From Hippophae tibetana (lineage: Eukaryota; Streptophyta; Magnoliopsida; Rosales; Elaeagnaceae), in assembly GCA_037013495.1 (NCBI GenBank), contig CM072801.1, forward strand, positions 19,961,001 to 20,025,000: a DNA stretch of 64,000 nucleotides, in the 5' to 3' direction. The notes below the pieces were generated by a model that did no database searches, was not told the origin of the DNA, and was given only the letters and a program-made list of their open reading frames with translations. Positions 12,128 through 24,180 of this stretch are shown piece after piece; position 1 is the first letter of the stretch, and every line of letters begins with the position of its first letter. The position numbers were made by a program, and so were the translations under genes.

Positions 12128-13156
12128 TAGCATTTGATTCATGAAATGGAATCGAAATCGGAATGGAATGGAATGAAATGGAAAGGAAACAATATTGTTT
12201 AGTTTGACCACTGGAATCAAGCTCAGAATCAGGATTATAGTGCTTGGTTTGCCACTGAAATGAAATGAAAAAAACTGTAAATGACCTTAATACCCCTACA
12301 TGTTGTAAAGTTCAAATAATATCATTTAATTATTATTTTTTCGTCAGACAAAATACATTATTGAAATTATTATTTTTCTAAATAATTATTACTTAATTAA
12401 AAAGAAATATATTATTAAAATTATTATTTTTCTAAACAGGGTTTAGGGTTTTGAGGTTTGGGATGTTAGATTTAGGGTTTAGGGTTTAGGGATTTAGGAT
12501 TTGAGGTTATATTTGTGGGTTAAGGTTTAGGGTTAAAATTATTATTTTTCTAAAAAGGGTTTAGGGTTTTAGAATTTTGGATTTTGGATTTAGGGTTTAG
12601 GGTTTTAGGATTTGGAATTTGGGGTTTAGGATTTTGGAATTTATGTTTTAGGGTTTAGGGTTTTGGGATTTAGGTTTTAGGGTTTAGGGTTTTGAGATTT
12701 ATGTTTTAGGGTTTGGGATTTATGTTTTAGGATTTAGGGTTTAGGGTTTAGGGATTTTGGGGTTTACTATTTTAAGGTTTAGGGTTTTAGGATTTGGATT
12801 TAGGGTTTTGGGTTTTAGGATTTATATTTTAGGGTTTAGGGTTTTAAGATTTAGGTTTTAGGGTTTAGGGATTTAGGGTTTAGGGTTTAGGGATTTAGGG
12901 TTTAGGGTTTAGGATTTAGGGTTTAGGGTTTGGGAATTTGGGATTTGCGTTTAAGGTTATATTTTAAGTGAGGGTAAAATTGGAAAAAAAAAGTTTAGAT
13001 GGGAATGGAATTATGATTACTAAGGGGGGAGAAGGAATTGTGATTCCTTCTCCTTTAGTAATCGATTCCATTTCATCCGTCCATTCCATCCAACCAAACA
13101 CACAAGATGGAAGGAATCAATTCTGATTCCTTTCCATTCCCTCCAACCAAACATGG
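12128..13156 (+). mobile_element. Telomere-repeat-filled MITE-like element, copy A
   Basis: Noncoding element about 1.03 kb long. Its outer ends are related inverted repeats: CATTTGATTCATGAAATGG at the left, and CCCTCCAACCAAACATG at the right, which read inward as TTTGGTT followed by GGAATGG-rich sequence. Subterminal parts are shared with two other copies at 46.5-48.0 kb: a TAATACCCCTA stretch, then GTCAGACAAAATACATTATTGAA, then repeated TATTATTTTTCTAAA modules. The centre is a long degenerate TTTAGGG tract. No transposase is present, so it is non-autonomous. A target duplication is not clear, so the superfamily is open (Tourist-like, hAT-like or other). Confidence 0.7.
12437..12960 (+). repeat. 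Degenerate interstitial telomere-like tract (TTTAGGG)n
   Basis: Roughly 520 bases of TTTAGGG, TTTTAGGG, GATTTAGGG and GGTTTAGGG variants, all in the same orientation, interrupted once by a TTAAAATTATTATTTTTCTA module near 12534. It lies wholly inside copy A of the element, so it is element cargo rather than a broken chromosome end. Confidence 0.85.
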
Positions 13157-14059
13157 GGCAAAAGATTCAAAACAACAATGATTTGAAACTTTTTCTCTAA
13201 TTTGCTTTTAAAATCTTCTTTTTTCTGATTTTTTTCGGATTTTGAATTCTAAGATGCTCGTTGATATACTATTTCGAGAAACCATTGCTATTGTTTACCT
13301 ACGCATAATCATTAAGGTGTATTCTTTGGATTTTTACCAATATTATGTTATTATTTTTTAGGACTTCCTATAATATTGTTGCTTGTGGTTTAAAATCTAA
13401 AAATGTTTATTTTAAAAAGATTTTATTAAGGTTAGAAAAAAAGAACTGAAAATTTTAAAGTGTTTATGAATATATTTAAGACATTTTATGAATCAAGAAG
13501 GCTAATGTATTACACATTTAGGTTTGATGTTTAGTTTGTATTATTATGCATACTTATTGAACCTTTGAATTTGTTCCAATTTATAAAAAAGGCCAAAGCT
13601 ATTAAAGAGTTTCGTATGTTATCATGTGTAGGGAATGTATTTGATGACATAAAATTGAAACAATCTAATTTAAAATACACATCATACTTTAGTTTGGGGT
13701 TTATTATACTTTCTTCTCAAGTTTTCTACTTTTTTGCTACTAAAAAAATAAATGTTTGTCTTCTAATTGATTGCATTTTCGTAGGTTGAGAGGTAATCCA
13801 TTCAACTTAATTTCTCTTGTAATTTGACGTAGATAAGGCCAATGTATCAAGTTATGAGATATTGTATTATTTTGACTCAAAATCTACCAAAAGTAAATCA
13901 TTCAGAAGTGATAGAGAAGAATTTATATACTATTAATGATATCCATAATTTAAGTAGAATACTTCTAAGGAGTGTATTATTGAATAAATCAATAATATAC
14001 TTGTTGCCTCCTTCCATAAATAAAGCAAGATTTTTATAATTAACAATATATTAAAAAGT
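13157..14059. other. AT-rich decayed spacer
   Basis: No supported gene. Two plus-strand open frames (13565-13789, 13842-14039) have no family signature. The DNA may belong to the same decayed LINE insertion that follows, but I cannot show it. Confidence 0.45.
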
Positions 14060-14900
14060 AGTAAAAAAGGTCATGTATTTAGCATGTTCCACCGAATGAG
14101 TTGTGATAGAATTAATCTATGCATAACACAACCTGTCATAACGATCAAACATATTAAAAATAATTTTTAAACTTCCATGAAACCAAGTGGTATCAAAAGT
14201 AAATTTAATGGCACTTAAAGACAAAGTTTGCCAATGAGCAGGTATAATAACATAATTTCCTGTATCCATTAAAATAGGAGGGTCAAAATATTCTAAAATA
14301 AGGTACTTGAATTCATTTATTTGTTGAATAATATCACAAATGAGAGAATAAGTAGATTAAATGTCTTTCAAACAAAATCTTATTTTGTAGCTATCAAATT
14401 TTTTCAAGTATGATAACAATAGCAAGTGTGAATAGTTAGGGATACATACTTGGTGGAATAACACCTCTTGGAGGTTTCAAAATGTATGTAAGTAACAATG
14501 TACAAGTTTTTCGAAAAATGTCAATTAATATTCCAATTAGTATGTTTACCCTAGGATTTAAAAATATCACCTCTAATAAATAGATGTTTCACATCTTCTA
14601 TTTCATTGTAATATTTAGGACAAGACATCTTTTCAATATTAAGAAAATGACCTAAAAGTTTCGTTGTACCTAAAGCACCAGAAATTATCTTCCATAGAAC
14701 AATTTGTGCCTCTTTTAAAGTTTAGCCTTCCAAATTAACTTCCATAACCTTTTTGATTTGGAATTTTTTTTTGCCACTATAATCTCATAAACATCCTTGA
14801 TAGAAAAGCATCTAGCACAAGTACCAAACCAAATTATGATATCTCTACCAAAAGCAGTAGGTGGTTTGAGCTAAGGAATTAAACAAGAAATATATAATCC
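14060..14900 (-). mobile_element. LINE (non-LTR retrotransposon) 3' remnant
   Basis: Minus-strand translation gives the zinc-binding reverse-transcriptase tail (zf-RVT) of plant L1-type LINEs: an FSIKDVYEII segment (normally FSVKSAY), then LWKIISGALGTTKLL, then CPKYYNEIEDVKHLF (normally CPxCxxxxEtxxHLF). Downstream, at about 14170-14260, an RNase H-like start is visible (KFTFDTTWFHGS, like KxNFDAAF). Several frameshifts and stops separate these pieces: the FSIKDVYEII part and the WKIIS part are in different frames, and a stop falls after the HLF motif. The endonuclease and RT core are absent. Long dead, 5'-truncated. Confidence 0.6.
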
Positions 14901-15124
14901 AAAAGTCTATAATAGAAGATCAACATTTCAATTTAGTTTAGATGCGCCTATACACAAATCTACTACGGTTTGAATCAAAAGATTTAAATTTATTTGGAAT
15001 GAATTAGGTATAATCCAAAAGTCTATAATAGAAAATCAACATTTCAATTTAGTTTAGATGTGCCTATACACAAATCTACCACGATTTGAATCAAAAGATT
15101 TAAATTTATTTGGAATGAATTAGG
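14893..15124. repeat. Tandem duplication, 116-bp unit, two copies
   Basis: TATAATCCAAAAGTCTATAA begins at 14893 and again at 15009. The two 116-base units run in parallel with only a few substitutions (for example GCGCC against GTGCC in the middle). A recent local duplication at the edge of the LINE remnant. Confidence 0.85.
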
Positions 15125-16923
15125 TAATTTTTGATGTAAGAATCCAAAAATCTAAGGATCATTTCAAATATTAATAATGTGTATTTCCTATTTTCAAAAG
15201 AATATCGTCTCATGTTTTCTACTTATTTTTATTTGTATTTATTTTTTCATACTTGTACTTATTTTCTCCATATAGGGAAAACTAAAAATCAAACTTACTT
15301 GTACCCTACGAGTATGTATGATATTTTGACAATATATAATAGAAAATAACTTAGTAAAACCCTATCGATAAGTTTTATGTCAATTTTATTGATATAAATA
15401 GAGAAGATTCAAATATATGTTACTCAAAATATGACCTAAACAAGTAGGTAAAAGTCTTTATTGATGTATTAGAATTAATTGATGTTTCTACTAAATGAGG
15501 TGAAATTGTTGTGTTTTTTCCATTTAACAATAACATTGTCTAATAGTTTCTTAGATTGTAACTCAATGGTAAATTATTTGTTAAACCAATAACTAAATGT
15601 AGTTGTAATAATAATTTTCAAGTTATATTAATAATGAGGATGAAAAGTAAGGTATGTAGAAATAAGGGAACAAATGAATGGAGAAAAGTAATTGGATCAC
15701 CATCTGTTTCATGTAATTTTAATGTTAATTTTTTTCGATACTTTGAGGATGCATTTGACTAAAAGTTAAATGAAAATGTTCTGAGGTCTCATTTTGGATA
15801 CATAATTGATATGAATAATATTTAATAATCTTGTACAATATGACACAGTTTGATGTTAAGCAGAAATTATGATAGATTAGATGAAAATGTTTGGTTTGAA
15901 ATATGTGAGAAGAGTATGTGATTCTTAAGAGTTGAATTTGGTTTGATAAGTGAGTTAGATATAGGCAAGGAGTACGATAGTTAAATGACTTAAGGATTAA
16001 TTTTATTAATTCTTTGGACCAAATTTCAAGAGAATTAAATGAGAAAGTTTTCACCCAAAAAAATCAACTAGAAAAGTAGAGCAAGTAAAGCATGCTTATC
16101 TGAACATCTTAAAAACATTACTCATTCTTTTAAAAAAGAATCGCATCAATTATAGACATAATAATGTAATTGATAATGTTGATATGATAAATTCTATTCC
16201 TTGAAGTTTAGTTGTACATAAAACCTTAATTGACCAAGTTAAAAAGAAAAAAAGTTGATCAACCTATTGTTAATAAGGACAATGGTGAGGGTTATGATTA
16301 TGCACTATATACCATGCAATGATTTATGTATGCAATTCAGGAGTTGTATTCATTAATTGAAACTTTTAGATTTTTTACCAATATTTTCTTTAATTATTTA
16401 TATCATTATAGACTAATAATTTAAATTGTTATTAGATTTGGGCGTACGAGTGTATTTCAAGGTTATCAGAATATGTAAATTCCAAACAGACTTGCACATT
16501 AATTTAAGAATGATAAATAGGAAGTCTTTTAGTGCTTCAAAATTTAATGTTTTGAACGAAACAGTATGCTTTTATCCACTTCAATAAACATACATACTTA
16601 CTTTATGAATATGAATTTATATCAAAGTTGATAAATTACTTTCTAACAATTTTTATATCATGTATTTTATTTGTAGATATATTTTTTTAAAAATTATATG
16701 GTCTATCTTATTAGAGATAAAAAAACTTTATTTTAAATATATCAAAGAATCATGTAAAAAAATATGTCCCACTATCATCGCCATCCAACCTTAATCAAAC
16801 TGAAGAGGAGGAGAATTTCTTTAAAAAGTTTCCACCTATAGAAAGAATACCTATCAACCATTAACCTTGAAGGGAAATTTTCTTAATTTACTTTAACTCT
16901 TTGTCATTTTTTCAAATATTGTC
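15125..16923. other. AT-rich decayed DNA without a supported gene
   Basis: Open frame 15725-16054 on the minus strand shows no recognisable domain and looks like chance. Plus-strand translation around 16090-16350 has protein-like stretches broken by stops but matches nothing I know. Confidence 0.45.
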
Positions 16924-17590
16924 ATGAAAAGTAACAATTTACTTACTAAATTTAAAGGATTTATTTATAAATACTTATTTATATTTCATTTCAATATAAA
17001 GCCTTTTTCCGGTTCAAGTGGAGATGGATGCAATCGGGCTTCATATATAACCATTGAAGATTTGAATCAATTTAAGGTTAAGATTATCAATGGTGTTGAA
17101 GTTCTACTTAAAGATATATTTGCTTCATTTTTGGACACCCTTTATAAGGGTAATAAAGAGATATTCAATTTCACTTCACTTTGACCATTATTTATTAAAA
17201 AATATTCCAAACACAATAGTTGAAATTTAATGTGATGATAGGACTCCGTTAGGGATGGGAAGTCACTCCATACTCAATCAGTTTGAAGAAAATTTTGAAC
17301 CTTCACCCAACCAAACCCAAATCCAAATTAAAATTTAAGTGGTGCTCCAACTCATGAAGAGATCACAAATTAGAGGTGGATGAAGATCCCATTCCTGACT
17401 TTAGTGGAAGTGAATGTAATGATCCCATTCCCCTTACTATTGTTGAGTTTCTAAAGGTAGTGATCATGTATTAGACATCCAACCTCTCTATGTGCATAGA
17501 GATAAGGTGTACAAAACATTGCCTTCCCATGTTCTCGGAGAAAAAGGTATCGATTTGAAGCCACCTCCAATAAGAAAGTAACTAGATTCA
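16924..17590 (+). pseudogene. Unrecognised coding relic
   Basis: Plus-strand frame 16924-17184 encodes 86 residues with a protein-like middle (SSGDGCNRASYITIEDL, KVKIINGVEVLLKDI). Further on, other frames give DEDPIPDFSGSECNDPIP and VLDIQPLYVHRDKVYKTLP before the copia LTR starts. The composition is more protein-like than the surroundings. I do not recognise the family; a decayed transposon or retroelement protein is the likeliest source. No continuous gene model can be drawn. Confidence 0.3.
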
Positions 17591-17599
17591 AGACAATAG

Positions 17600-17961
17600 T
17601 GTTGAGTAAAATTTAGAATACATAACTCTAAATTTACTAATATTTGATCCAAATAAGTAAAAAAATTACTTGTATTATACCCACGATAAAAGACACTATA
17701 ACATCTTTCAAAGACAACTTACAAATTGAAGATAAATACAAACACTAAAAGAGAAAGCTCTCAACTTACACTCAAACTAAGAATATAAAGACATATTTTT
17801 TTATTGGATGATTAAACCAAATGCAAGGTAGGCTATTTATAGTTCTCAATATGTAATCTACATCACACAGATATAAAAACTAAAAAATAATTCTAGCTAT
17901 ACAAATATGATCACATTCTACACACTTCTCTTTTTTACATCCTTCTAGATTTTCTCTTAAA
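17600..17961 (-). repeat. 3' LTR of copia element 1
   Basis: Starts TGTTGAGTAAAATTTAGAAT on the + strand and pairs along its length with 22202-22566. The inner edge is uncertain by a few bases because similarity fades after TTTTCTCTTAAA. Confidence 0.8.
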
Positions 17962-20900
17962 TGCTTAAGCTTTTTATGAACAAGTCCACAACTTGATCAT
18001 CTATCTTGATTTGCCTTATCTCAATTTCTTCTTGCAAAACTGTTTCTTTGATAAATTGATAGTGCACTTCAACATGCTTAGTTCTTGCCTGAAAGACTGA
18101 ATTCTGCCAAACGAATTACCGATTGATTATCACAATATAACAAAACTACATAATCTACTGGTTATTGTATATTATTCATTAGCTGTATCAACCATGTACT
18201 CTTTTGAGCTACCATTAGCGTTGCTCAATACTCAACTTCAATGGTTGATAATGATATTGTCAGATGTCTCTTGCTACACCAAGAAATTATTTCAAAACCA
18301 AGCTTAAACACATACCCAGTTATTGATCTCCTAGTGTCATGATCTTTTACATAGTTAACATCACAATAACCAACTAACTTGTTGTCTCCACCTTTCTTGT
18401 ACATAAGACCAAAATCATTTTGCATTCAAGCATTCTGAACCTCTTCATCAAATATTTGGAATTTTTTTGTCGATAAATAAATATTCCTTCTTATGTGTAG
18501 TCAACCTCTAGACCAAGGAAGTGTTTGTATTATTCACATATCTCAGTATTCGTCGAACTTCTTCTAAATGAGGTTTCTTCGGATTTTGCAAGTATTGACT
18601 TATTACATTAACTACATAAGAAATGTCAGGTCGAGTTAAGGTTAAATAGATCAAACTGTTTACTCATTTTTAATATATTGTTACATCTTCCAAATATTTT
18701 TCTTCATATGCACACATTTTGGCATTTGGTTCCATCGGCATCAAAATCGGTTTGTATTCAAGCATTCTGAACCTCTTCATCAAATATTTGGAATTTTTTG
18801 TTAACAAAAAATATTCTTTCTTGTGTGTAGTCAACCTCTAAACCAAGGAAGTGTTTAAGTTGTCCAAGTTCCTTCATCTAGAAACAAACTGATAAATTCT
18901 CCTTTATTCGAAGAATTTTTATCTCATCATCAACAGTTATGATTAAATCATCTATGTACATTAGCACGATAGCTAGCTTTCCTTCATTAGTTTTGACAAA
19001 AAAATTGGAATCTACAAGTGTTACTGAATAACCACTTTATGTTAAAAATTCAACAATCTTACCATACCATGGGCGCCTGTTTCAATTCGTAAAGTGCTTT
19101 CAGTAGCTTACACATATTTAGGATTATCTTGGCTCTAAAAACCCATTGGTTGGATCATATTGATCTCCCAATCCAGATCTTCATGAAGAAAATCATTATT
19201 CACATCCATTTACCACAAATTCCATTCTTTGTTGGCTACAAGTGCAAGTATGACTCGTACAATTGTAAATTTTGCCCCCAGACTTTTCATCATAGTCTAG
19301 TTCGTACTGTTGAGAGAAACCACGAGTTACCAATAGTGCCTTATATCTCTCAATTGACCCATCTTAATGATGCTTTATCTTGTAAACCCATTTACAAGAT
19401 ATAGGTTTCACATATCTTGGTTTTCACACTAGATCCCAAGTTTGATTTTGCTTAAGTGCAACAATCTCGTCTTTCATAGCTATTATCCACTTAGATTTTT
19501 GTGATGCTTCTTCAAACGTCTCTGGTTCTATTATAGTTGTTTATTCAACTATGGTTGCATTGGCATATTTGGGATTCCCTTTCGTGTTCTTATTGACCTT
19601 CGGAATTGAGATTATGGAATTGATTCTTCCAATTCACTAGGCCCACCTTCTTCATTTAGTTGTTGATATGTACCAATTTTCCAAGGATTCCGAGTTACTC
19701 TTTGTTCGACATCATCATCATTTGGATCTCGAGATTCATCTAACTTGGTTGGAGTTGAATAATATGCTCTTCTATCTTTTGTTGTAGCTTGTCTCCAAAT
19801 TCTCTCAAGTTTGGAATTGCCTCATTCTCTGAGGTCCACCAAGAAGATACTTCATCAAATACCACATCTTGTGAAGTGTAGCATCTTCAACTCATTGGAT
19901 TGCAACATTTCCATCCCTTTCTCTAGCTGTCGTCTCCCATAAAGATACATCTAATAAATTTCCTATCAAACTTGCTCCGTAAATGATCAAGAACAAATAC
20001 ATAACATACACAGCCAAATGCTTGGAAGTAGCTAACTGTAGGTTTCATGTTCCACAGTTTTTCAAAGGGTGAAACAAACTCTAATCTTAGTTGAGGAAGT
20101 CTGTTGATCATAAAAGCTACAATCATCATTGCTTCAGCCCAAAACCTTCAAGGTACATTCTTTTCATATAGCATACTTCGAAAGATTTCTACAAGATATC
20201 GGTTCTTTCTCTCTTTTATACCATTTTGTTGTGGCGTGTTGGCACAAGTGTACTAATGATGTATTTGAAATTCCTTTAGGTATTGATAGAACTTTCTTAA
20301 GCTATATTCTCTGTCGTTATTTGTGCGTAAGCAATGTATCTTTTTTCCTACTTTTCTATCAGTTGACTCTCTAAACTCTCTAAACTTTGAGAATGCATTA
20401 GAATTTTCTTTTATAAATAAAACCCATACATACCTTGAGAAGTCATCAATGAATGTCACCATGTATGGCATACCACTAATTGATGGTTACTTAACGGACC
20501 CAAATACATCTGAGTGAACTAACTTTAATGGTTCTTTTGCTTTAAATGTTGATTCCTCGTATGGTAATTGGTGAGTTTTACTATACTGGCATTCTGCACA
20601 AACCATGTTTGTTTGCACGTCTAGTTGAGAAAGCCCTTTAAGCATCGACTTCTTCACCTTCACACTTAGCTTGGAATAGTTAACATGACCCAACCGCATA
20701 TGCCATATGTCTACTATCTCATTTCTTCTTATCCAATCTACATATACAGATTATGTTGACATTACGTAGATTGATTCCAATTGTCGCCTCTCCATTGTCG
20801 ATGTTTCTAAGATTTTGGTATTATGATACACCTTTACATCTCGGGGATCGAACAATACATAGTGACTTGATGATGTCAATTGAGCCACACATAGCAAGTT

Positions 20901-22201
20901 TTTTTCATTCTTGGGACATGATAAACATCTTGAAGTGGTACCTAGTTAGTATTATATCGAGGTGTAACTATCATCTTACCGATGTGAGCTATTGATAACC
21001 TTGATTGTCAACTGTCACCACTACACGAATTCCTTTGTACTCAGACATGTTTTGAAACTTATGTTTATCTCTCATCATATGATTTGAGTAGCCTGAATCT
21101 ATGTTCTAGTCTTTCTTATAGTCAATTTGTTCTAATGTTGTTACTGTGAGAGCTAATTATTCTTCCTCTGTAGCAAATAATGTTTCGGTTCCCAACCATC
21201 TTTACTATTCTTCTTAGAATTGGAGATAGTTGTATTACTTTCAATATGTTTTTTTTACTCCAATACTATTTTTCCATGTGATCCATCTTCCCACAGTTGT
21301 AACACTCACAATCAAATTTTTTGTTGTTACTATGATTCTTCCAAGCTCCCCCTGGGCAAAAGCCTTCCTTTCCTTGATAAATTTTTCCTTTGTTGCCATC
21401 CTTATTAGATCCACTACCATTGTACCGCTTGAAAGTGCCTCTGCTTTTTCTAGTGTATAGCACTTCTTCCTCACCCTTCAGTGAAACTCTTCCTATTTGC
21501 TTAGCTATAGCTTCTTGACCATCAAGTAAATTCTCAAACTCAACAAGAGATGGTTGTGTCGGCCATACTTGTATAACTGTAACAAACCCTTGATATTCAG
21601 GTCTCAAACCATGGATAATTATTCTCTTGTCCTAGTTTCCCCAACAGGAACTTTCGAATCTAACTTTGAAATTTTGCGGCATAACGACTTCACCTTATGA
21701 AAGTACTAGGAAATCATCATGTCGTATTGCACCATCGATAGCAACTTGTTCTCAAGAAGTTGTAATCTTGTATCATTCTTATTTGAAAAAGTGTAACAAG
21801 AGTGTCCCATACTTCCTTCGGTGTTTTAGCATCCCGAATGTGCTCCAACATTTCTTCTTCAATTATGATCTTTAAAGAAAACATCGATTTGCCTGCTTTA
21901 ATTTTCCACTTCCACAAGATGTCATTTTCATATGCTACTGGTTGTGTAACTTCATCACCACCAATAACCTCTCACAGGTCTTGACCTTATAGGTAAGACT
22001 CCATACATATGGCCCATATGTTATAGTTTTTGTTGTTGAGCTTCTTAATCCCCCCAAATACTTAAAGGTCACCCATTGTGTCGACAAGACTTTGACTATA
22101 CCGAACAAGTTAAACTAAGAAACTTTTAGAGTACCAAACTCTTCACAACTCAAGATAGCTCCACTAAGAATGATCCTTGACTGCCTCGCTCTAATACCAA
22201 T

Positions 22202-22566
22202 TGTTGAGTAAAATTTAAAATACACAATTCTAAATTTACTAATATTAGATCTAAATAAGTAAACAAACTACTTATATTATACCCACAATAAAAAAACACT
22301 ATAACACCTTTCAAAGACAACTCACAAATTGAAGAGAAATACAAACACTCAAAGAGAAAGCTTTCAACTCACACTCAAACTAAGAATACAAAGACTTATT
22401 TGTTTTTGATGAGATGATTAAACCAAATATAAGGTAGACTATTTATAGTTTTCACCATGCAATCTATATCACACAAATATAAAACTAAGAAATAATTCTA
22501 GACACACAAATATTATCATATTCTACACACTTCTCTTTTCTACATCCTTCTAGATTTTCTCTTAAA
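22202..22566 (-). repeat. 5' LTR of copia element 1
   Basis: Starts TGTTGAGTAAAATTTAAAAT. The inner edge is fixed by the adjacent primer-binding site on the minus strand. Confidence 0.8.
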
Positions 22567-22579
22567 AAAATTTCTTCAA

Positions 22580-23190
22580 CCACTCCATTTATATTCTTAC
22601 TACATGCTTCTTGAAATTCTTTAGTGGCATGCCTTTAGTCAAAGGATCAACAAGCATCAACTAACGTGCTCAATGACCACTTTCTTTTCCTTAACATGTT
22701 CTCTTATGGCCAAGTATTTGATGTCGATATGCTTATTACGACTACCACTTTTGTTATTCTTAGCCATAAACATAGTAGCTAAGTTGTCATAATACAATCT
22801 TAATGGCCTAGAAATAGAGTCAATTACTCTAAATTGGGAAATGAAACTCTTCAATCATACACCATGTGATGTAGCCTCAAAGCATGACACGAACTTAGCC
22901 TTCATAGTGGAAGTAGCAATCAAGGTCTACTTTGCACTCCTCCAAGACACGGCTCCATCGCCACTCATGAAAATGTAACATGATGTTGATTTGCGTGAAT
23001 CAACACATTCAGTAAAATTCACATCAAAGTAGTCAATCACTTTTAGATTTTCGATTCGTTTATACATGAACATGTAATCCTTTATTCCTTAAAGGTACCT
23101 CGTGATTTTCTTTGCAATTTTTCAATGGTCAATACTTGAGTTATTCTAATACCTCCTTAGCATCCTAACAATAAATGCAATGTCAGGTAC
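22580..23190 (-). mobile_element. Fragment of another copia element (RT/RNase H end)
   Basis: Minus-strand translation shows the copia RNase H tail, including LYYDNLATMFMAKNNKSGSR and KHIDIKYLAIREHV, followed by a TKGMP-type ending. It differs from the RNase H end of element 1. No LTR of its own is seen. It abuts the 5' LTR of element 1, which suggests that element 1 inserted next to or into an older copia copy. Broken relic. Confidence 0.7.
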
Positions 23191-23870
23191 AGACTAGACA
23201 TTATAATATTATATTTGTATTATAATTTAAATAAATCATAAAAATAATTATCAATTTTTAAAATTATAATATACCGTTTATTTTTAGTAGTAATATTGTA
23301 TTACACTCTTTGAATATTTAATTTTCATGTTTTTATACGACATAAAGGTAATATTGTAAAAAGTTAAACATAATAAGTAAATAAAATAAGTTTTTTTATG
23401 CTTCTTAAATAAGCGTGTAACATATATGTACGAAGAGAATTAAAAAATACTCTTAAGTTTTAAAAGTGCTTTATAGATTAAATTATTATAAATTGAAAAT
23501 TATTATAAATATTTCTAATTTTTCATCTTTTGTAGACAGATATTTAAAATGTTTTCAAAATATTAAAAATACTATTAATTTTTTTTTATCTTTTGTCACA
23601 TATGCCTTCAATTTTTTAAAAATGTCATACATACTACTAATATTAACATCGTTATATTAAATATAATATCTAAAAGTAAAATTTTAATTAAAAAAGTCTA
23701 AAAAGTTGCATGCTCTACCCAAATATAAAACTCATCTTTTCCCGTAACATGAAATCCATAAGTTCATGTGTTCTTTTAATCATAATTGAAAATCTAAATT
23801 TTTTAAGTTATAAAAGACATAATTAAACATATAATATATATATTTTAACAATATTCATCTAAAAATAAAT
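23191..23870. other. AT-rich spacer
   Basis: No supported gene or element; open frame 23466-23660 is low complexity. Confidence 0.5.
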
Positions 23871-24180
23871 TATTGGATATTAGTTCTTAATTCAAAGAAT
23901 AAACACAAGGACCTTAATTCAAGGAATAAAACAAGGAGCTTAATTCAAGGAGTAAAACAAGGAATCCTTAATTCAAGGAGTAAAACAAGGAATCCTTAAT
24001 TCAAGGAGTAAAACAAGGAATCCTTAATTCAAGGAGTAAATCAAGGAATGCTTAATTTAAAGAGTAATTGAAGGAATAAAATTTCCTTATAAATAGCTAT
24101 ACAATTGTAATGAAAACATGAAGAAAATAATACAAACTAGAGAACTCTTTTGTGTAGAGTTATTTCTTGTTTTTTCTACA
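23871..24180 (+). repeat. 5' LTR of copia element 2
   Basis: Begins TATTGGATATTAG and ends TTTTTTCTACA directly before the primer site. It starts TA rather than the usual TG. A TATA-like CTTATAAATAG lies near 24085-24097. It has one 28-base unit more than the 3' LTR. Confidence 0.9.
23934..24045 (+). repeat. 28-bp tandem repeat inside the copia 2 LTR
   Basis: Units built on AATTCAAGGAGTAAAACAAG recur every 28 bases, with degenerate units on either side. The 3' LTR holds one unit fewer in the matching place (about 28654-28738). Confidence 0.85.

Larger units (their letters stand above)
17600..22566 (-). mobile_element. Ty1/copia LTR retrotransposon 1 (broken)
   Basis: Full-length but degenerate copia element on the minus strand, with an LTR at each end (17600-17961 and 22202-22566). 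Just inside the right (5') LTR the minus strand reads TTGGTATTAGAGC, a primer site for initiator tRNA-Met. Moving right to left: gag with a CX2CX4HX4-type knuckle near 21270-21310, the GAG-pre-integrase and integrase segments near 20700-19900, and the RT and RNase H parts at about 19500-18000. The order fits copia. It carries many breaks and cannot move by itself. The two LTRs differ at a fair number of sites, so it is of middle to old age. Confidence 0.85.

Noticed and set aside
12437-12960. TTTAGGG tract as a true telomere or chromosome-fusion point
   Set aside because: The tract is degenerate, one-sided and enclosed by element flanks that recur with similar tracts at 46.5-48.0 kb; it is element cargo.
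13565-14039. Two plus-strand open frames as small genes
   Set aside because: No domain or homology that I recognise; AT-rich DNA gives such frames by chance.
23934-24045. Evenly spaced 28-bp direct repeats resembling a CRISPR array
   Set aside because: They are contiguous tandem units without unique spacers, inside a plant LTR, and recur in the 3' LTR.
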